Source: Anaerolineales bacterium UBA4823 (GTDB lineage: Bacteria > Chloroflexota > Anaerolineae > Anaerolineales > UBA4823). Taken from it: a stretch of 8,583 nt of DNA. A model generated the notes under the pieces. It was not told the DNA's origin. It saw nothing but the letters and a program-made list of their open reading frames with translations, and ran no database searches. Position 1 is the first letter of the stretch; the number at the start of each line of letters is the position of its first letter. A program made the translations under genes and the position numbers. Shown piece after piece: positions 5,211 through 8,583 of the stretch. Location: positions 1 to 8,583 of the forward strand of contig DHFN01000253.1 of NCBI GenBank assembly GCA_002402275.1, written 5' to 3'.

Positions 5211-6214
5211 CAAGCAACCCAGTGACCCGGGCTCATTTCCTTGAATTCAGGTTCTCCCTGGTTGCAAACATCCATAACAACCGGACATCGAGTATGAAAA
5301 TGGCAGCCTGCGGGAGGATTAAGTGGACTGGGTACATCCCCAGTTAATATGATTCTTTTCTGCCTGTTTCGATGTGGATTTGGATGAGGAATTGCAGACA
5401 TTAATGCCTGGGTATATGGGTGTAGATGATTCTTGTAAATTTCATCACGATCAGCTAGTTCGATAATTTTTCCCAGGTACATCACTGCAACGCGGTCGGA
5501 GAAATGTTTTACAACACTCAGGTTATGGGCGATAAATAAATAAGTGAGACCAAATTCTTCTTGTAAATCGGAAAGTAAATTCAGAATCTGAGCTTGTATT
5601 GAAACATCTAACGCGGAAACTGGCTCATCGCATACTATAAATTTAGGATTAAGAGTCAGGGCTCTCGCGATCCCAATCCGCTGAAGCTGTCCTCCAGAAA
5701 ACTCGTATGGATAATGATTTAGGTGTTGAGCCTTTAAACCAACTTTTTCAAGCATAGCCACAACGATTTCTTGACGTTGTTTGGCATTTTTCATTCCATG
5801 GACATATAACGGTAAACCAACACTTTCACCAATTTGCAGACGAGGATCTAAGGAGGAGTATGGATCCTGAAAAATGATTTGCATATTCCGTCTGAAGGAT
5901 TTGAGATCGCTCGATTTTGCCTTTAATATATCTTTGCCATCATACAAAATCTCACCGGATGTGGCACGGGTTAATCGTAAAATTGACCGACCTACTGTTG
6001 TTTTCCCACATCCAGATTCACCCACCAGTCCTAAAGTCTCTCCATCTTTTATGTTAAATGATACTCCATCCACAGCTTTTACATAGGCGGTTATTTTTTG
6101 AAATAAACCACTGCGGACTGGGAAGTATTTCACAAGATTGTGTATTTCAACCAAGATGTGATTGGTGCTCTCTTTTAAATTTGATTGACCATCATTACAT
6201 TGTGTATGTCGCAT
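5195..6214 (-). CDS. dppF: Oligopeptide/dipeptide ABC transporter ATP-binding protein F
   Basis: The 339-residue product is the second of two ATPases that power peptide (Dpp/Opp-type) import at the inner face of the membrane. Motifs: Walker A GESGCGKT (65-72), Q-loop Q116 in FQDP, signature FSGGQLQR (172-179), Walker B FIVCDEP (192-198), H-loop H230. Residues about 265-339 are the Opp/Dpp C-terminal extension, with HPYTQALMSAIP and cysteines C304, C310, C317 and C335, the four-cysteine pattern known in this family and reported to hold an iron-sulfur cluster in at least one relative. The long N-terminal linker with KYFPVRSGLFQK (29-40) is typical of the F subunit. The ribosome site GGAG (6231-6228) overlaps the stop of the D gene and sits 13 bases before the ATG, longer than usual; no better in-frame start exists because TAA precedes the ATG. 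The substrate could be nickel or another solute rather than peptides. Confidence 0.92.
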   Translation of the reverse strand: MRHTQCNDGQSNLKESTNHILVEIHNLVKYFPVRSGLFQKITAYVKAVDGVSFNIKDGETLGLVGESGCGKTTVGRSILRLTRATSGEILYDGKDILKAKSSDLKSFRRNMQIIFQDPYSSLDPRLQIGESVGLPLYVHGMKNAKQRQEIVVAMLEKVGLKAQHLNHYPYEFSGGQLQRIGIARALTLNPKFIVCDEPVSALDVSIQAQILNLLSDLQEEFGLTYLFIAHNLSVVKHFSDRVAVMYLGKIIELADRDEIYKNHLHPYTQALMSAIPHPNPHRNRQKRIILTGDVPSPLNPPAGCHFHTRCPVVMDVCNQGEPEFKEMSPGHWVACWKVS

Positions 6215-6230
6215 TTATTTATCTTTGCTC

Positions 6231-7238
6231 CTAATGGCTAAATTCTTCATACAGCCAACAGCGCACCTTGTGATTTGGACTCACTTCTAACAAATGCGGT
6301 TCGTGCTTATTACAAATTGTCATGTTTTTTTCTATTTGTACCTTACAGCGTGGGGCAAATTTACAACCTGCCGGCATATTGATACAATCACAAACAACAC
6401 CCGGTATGGCATTTAACCGTTTTCGATCTTGGTCAAGAACAGGGATTGACTCGATCAACCCTCGAGTGTATGGGTGTAGCGGTTCTTCAAAAAGGGAATT
6501 GACCGAGGCTTCCTCGACGACTCGTCCTGCATACATAACCGAGACCCAGTCCGCCATCTCTGCTACAACTCCCAGATCGTGTGTAATGAGGATTATTGCC
6601 ATTCCTAAACGTGATCGTAAATCACAAAGAAGTTCTAAAATTTGAGCCTGGATAGTTACATCTAAGGCAGTCGTGGGTTCATCTGCGATTAACAATTCGG
6701 GTTCACATGATAGAGCAATGGCTATCATCGCTCGTTGAGCCATACCGCCAGATAATTCGAAGGGATAGCTATGAGATCGGCGACTAGCGTCCGGAATACC
6801 TACTAGATTTAACAAATCTACTGCGTGTTTCCATGCCTGGCGCTGGTCCATTTTTTTATGAACGAGAAGAGCTTCGACAATTTGATCTCCAATAGGACGA
6901 ATCGGGTCAAGTGAAGGGAGTGGCTGTTGAAAAATCATGGAGATACGATTTCCTCGAACCTGTCTCATTTCAGCATCAGTTAACTCCAATAGGTTTCTAC
7001 CTTGAAATAATATTGATCCATCAACTACTCTTCCCGGTGGATTGACCAGGCGTAGAATTGAGAGAGAAGTAACACTTTTACCACATCCAGACTCTCCCAC
7101 CAAACCAAATATTTCACCAACTTTTACTTTAAAATCTACACCATCTACTGCCCGGACAACTCCTTCGCGTGTAAAGAAGTACGTTTTTAAGTTATGAATA
7201 TCTAGCAAATCATCATTTTGGAAATTCGGATCGTTCAT
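6231..7238 (-). CDS. dppD: Oligopeptide/dipeptide ABC transporter ATP-binding protein D
   Basis: The 335-residue product is the first ATPase of the transporter and would pair with the F protein as a heterodimer. Motifs: Walker A GESGCGKS (48-55), Q104 in FQQP, signature LSGGMAQR (162-169, with the GMAQR form typical of D subunits), Walker B LLIADEPT (182-189) and H220. The C-terminal extension from about 255 has HPYTRGLIESIP and the four cysteines C292, C298, C309 and C327. All ATPase residues are intact. The ATG at 7238 follows the permease C stop by 43 bases, with only a weak AGGG about 11 bases upstream, so translation may rely on coupling or a leader structure. The F gene follows after 16 bases. 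Confidence 0.93.
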   Translation of the reverse strand: MNDPNFQNDDLLDIHNLKTYFFTREGVVRAVDGVDFKVKVGEIFGLVGESGCGKSVTSLSILRLVNPPGRVVDGSILFQGRNLLELTDAEMRQVRGNRISMIFQQPLPSLDPIRPIGDQIVEALLVHKKMDQRQAWKHAVDLLNLVGIPDASRRSHSYPFELSGGMAQRAMIAIALSCEPELLIADEPTTALDVTIQAQILELLCDLRSRLGMAIILITHDLGVVAEMADWVSVMYAGRVVEEASVNSLFEEPLHPYTRGLIESIPVLDQDRKRLNAIPGVVCDCINMPAGCKFAPRCKVQIEKNMTICNKHEPHLLEVSPNHKVRCWLYEEFSH

Positions 7239-7281
7239 AAGTGGTTAACCCTATTAGATTACAAAGTAGAGTAGACATTTG

Positions 7282-8169
7282 TTATTGCCAAGTTCGTTTT
7301 TGTTGAGGGTCAAACATAAGCATCAAACCTTGACCAGCCATAGTCACACTTAAAGCAGTGATGAAAATCGCTAAACCTGGGAACAGAAGCAAAGTAGGAA
7401 CACGGACCATGAACGGTTGCGCTTCAGATAACATAGATCCCCAATCTGGAGTTGGCGGCTGGATACCAAGACCCAGGTAAGAAAGACCAGCAATAGTCAA
7501 AAGGGTATGACCAAATCGAAGAAATATCTGAGCTAAAATAGGACCTAACGTATTCGGAATGATATGTTTACGCATAATTAACCATTCCGATTCCCCAGTT
7601 GCTACTGCTGCTTCTATATAAGTCTGAGAACAAATCTCAAGACCCACGGCTCGTGCAAGCCGTGCATAGACTGTCCATCCAGTAATAGATAATGCCAGTA
7701 CCAGTGGCCAAAAACCGGGTTTCAATGTTGCAACAATCATTAAGGAAATGATAATTTGGGGAAACGCTAAAAAAAGATCTACGCTGCGCATTAGGATTTC
7801 ATCTAGGAAACTCCCTGCTCGTCGGCTGGCTAAAGCTCCCATTACTGTTCCAAAAGTTGCAGATATCATGATTGTGACAAATGATATGACCAATGCTTGT
7901 CGTCCACCATAATAGATACGGGCGAGGACATCTCTACCTAGGTTATCGGTTCCTAAAGGATGTTCTACAGTTGGCGGTTTTAATCGGTTCCGCAAATCCT
8001 GATCGGTAGGATCATAAGGCGAAAGAAGGGGAGCAAAAATTGAAACAATTACGACCAATCCGAAAATTACTAAACCATAAATCGCTGTTGGATGCCAACG
8101 AAACCGGGGTGTACACCGTAGATCCTCAGGGCAAGAAAATTCCTTTACAGTGATATCCATATTATCCAT
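7282..8169 (-). CDS. dppC: Oligopeptide/dipeptide ABC transporter permease C
   Basis: The 295-residue product is an integral membrane subunit of normal length for the OppC/DppC group. After a 28-residue cytoplasmic start comes the first membrane segment (about 29-49), then HPLGTDNLGRDVLARIYYGGR (in two parts, 70-90), the hallmark of this subgroup, and five further segments. The EAA loop that docks onto the ATPases spans about 184-206 (E186, A187, A188, G192, and IIPN at 203-206). The C-terminal LSYLGLGIQPPTPDWG (229-244) is also typical. Near the end the common GDGLRD turn reads GQGLML, a minor departure. The ATG at 8169 has GGAG at 8181-8178, eight bases upstream; a second ATG at codon 4 is possible. 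The gene follows the B permease by 51 bases. Confidence 0.93.
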   Translation of the reverse strand: MDNMDITVKEFSCPEDLRCTPRFRWHPTAIYGLVIFGLVVIVSIFAPLLSPYDPTDQDLRNRLKPPTVEHPLGTDNLGRDVLARIYYGGRQALVISFVTIMISATFGTVMGALASRRAGSFLDEILMRSVDLFLAFPQIIISLMIVATLKPGFWPLVLALSITGWTVYARLARAVGLEICSQTYIEAAVATGESEWLIMRKHIIPNTLGPILAQIFLRFGHTLLTIAGLSYLGLGIQPPTPDWGSMLSEAQPFMVRVPTLLLFPGLAIFITALSVTMAGQGLMLMFDPQQKRTWQ

Positions 8170-8220
8170 TTTATCTACTCCGTTCGAATGTTAATCATTT
8201 TCATAAAGGTGGTGGAAAAT

Positions 8221-8583
8221 CTAATTCTTTTGCCCTTCTAACCGGATGGTTGGGTTAAGTGCTATATAGCCTAAATCGGTGATGGTATTAATAATAATGG
8301 CTAAGGCAGTAATGAGTACTACACCAGCCTGAATTACAGGAAGATCACTGGCTATGACTGCATCATACATGACTCGACCGATCCCTGGAACAGCAAAGAT
8401 TACTTCTACAATTACTGAACCACCTAATAAACCCGCGAACCAGAGTGTAATCATGGTGATGATTGGGATCAATGAGTTTCGAAAAGCATGACCCCATATA
8501 ACCTTTCGTTCTGGGACTCCTTTTGCTCGGATAGCACGAATATAATCCTTTTGCATGATATCAATCATCGTTTCGCGGGTCAT
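8221..8583 (-). CDS. dppB: Oligopeptide/dipeptide ABC transporter permease B, C-terminal part, runs off right edge
   Basis: Only the last 120 residues are in the window. The methionine at the edge is not the likely start, since DppB/OppB proteins are about 310-340 residues and this segment matches their C-terminal third. It begins at the EAA loop, with DYIRAIRAKGVPERKV (13-28) and HAFRNSLIP (32-40), followed by three membrane stretches, GLLGGSVIVEVIFAVPGIGR (51-70) and a final ALNPTIR motif (108-114), all standard for the B permease. It ends in TAG at 8223-8221. The promoter of the operon and any peptide-binding lipoprotein must lie further right. Confidence 0.93.
   Translation of the reverse strand: MTRETMIDIMQKDYIRAIRAKGVPERKVIWGHAFRNSLIPIITMITLWFAGLLGGSVIVEVIFAVPGIGRVMYDAVIASDLPVIQAGVVLITALAIIINTITDLGYIALNPTIRLEGQKN

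Noticed and set aside
5018..5347. Plus-strand open frame of 109 codons
   Set aside because: It spans the antisense of the MFS start, the gap and the F ATPase end; no homology signal and an unlikely composition.
6322..6645. Plus-strand open frame of 107 codons, and similar frames at 1699-1947 and 5874-6086
   Set aside because: They are shadows of the D ATPase, IclR and F ATPase genes, whose motifs are unmistakable on the minus strand.

Overview
The window comes from a bacterium with AT-rich intergenic DNA (several near-consensus sigma-A/sigma-70 promoters, strong AGGAGG-type ribosome sites) and moderate-GC coding DNA. The gene content (IclR regulator, class III aminotransferase, oligopeptide ABC transporter, insertion-sequence debris) would suit an anaerobic amino-acid or peptide user such as a member of the Firmicutes or Chloroflexota. 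The sequence alone does not settle the phylum.

Layout: (1) Bases 1-457, minus strand: the N-terminal 152 codons of a PLP-dependent threonine/serine dehydratase, running off the left edge and visibly richer in G+C than the rest. (2) Bases 458-1316: a gene graveyard. It holds a strong hairpin, the C-terminal end of a DDE transposase, what looks like the dead first 21 codons of a cystathionine/methionine gamma-lyase-type enzyme with its ribosome site and consensus promoter still in place, and the left end of a second insertion sequence with two direct repeats and a truncated transposase start. (3) Bases 1317-2147, minus: a complete IclR-family regulator. (4) Bases 2148-2374: divergent control region with a consensus promoter and two palindromes. 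(5) Bases 2375-3643, plus: a complete class III (GABA/ornithine-type) aminotransferase. (6) A convergent terminator hairpin. (7) Bases 3798-8583, all minus: an MFS transporter preceded, in transcription order, by a dipeptide/oligopeptide ABC transporter (permease B partial, permease C, ATPase D, ATPase F). No substrate-binding protein is in the window; if present it should lie beyond the right edge.

How it may work together (inference): the ABC system imports peptides or amino-acid-like compounds, the aminotransferase deaminates an omega- or alpha-amino group, the MFS protein moves a related small molecule in or out, and the IclR protein controls the divergent aminotransferase gene. The threonine dehydratase and the dead gamma-lyase-like gene are both PLP enzymes that commonly yield 2-oxobutyrate, so the locus may once have been a broader amino-acid catabolism island, eroded by insertion sequences. 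I found no CRISPR array, RNA gene, phage module or clearly new system; the most interesting material is the fossil gene with preserved promoter and the control region next to the IclR gene.
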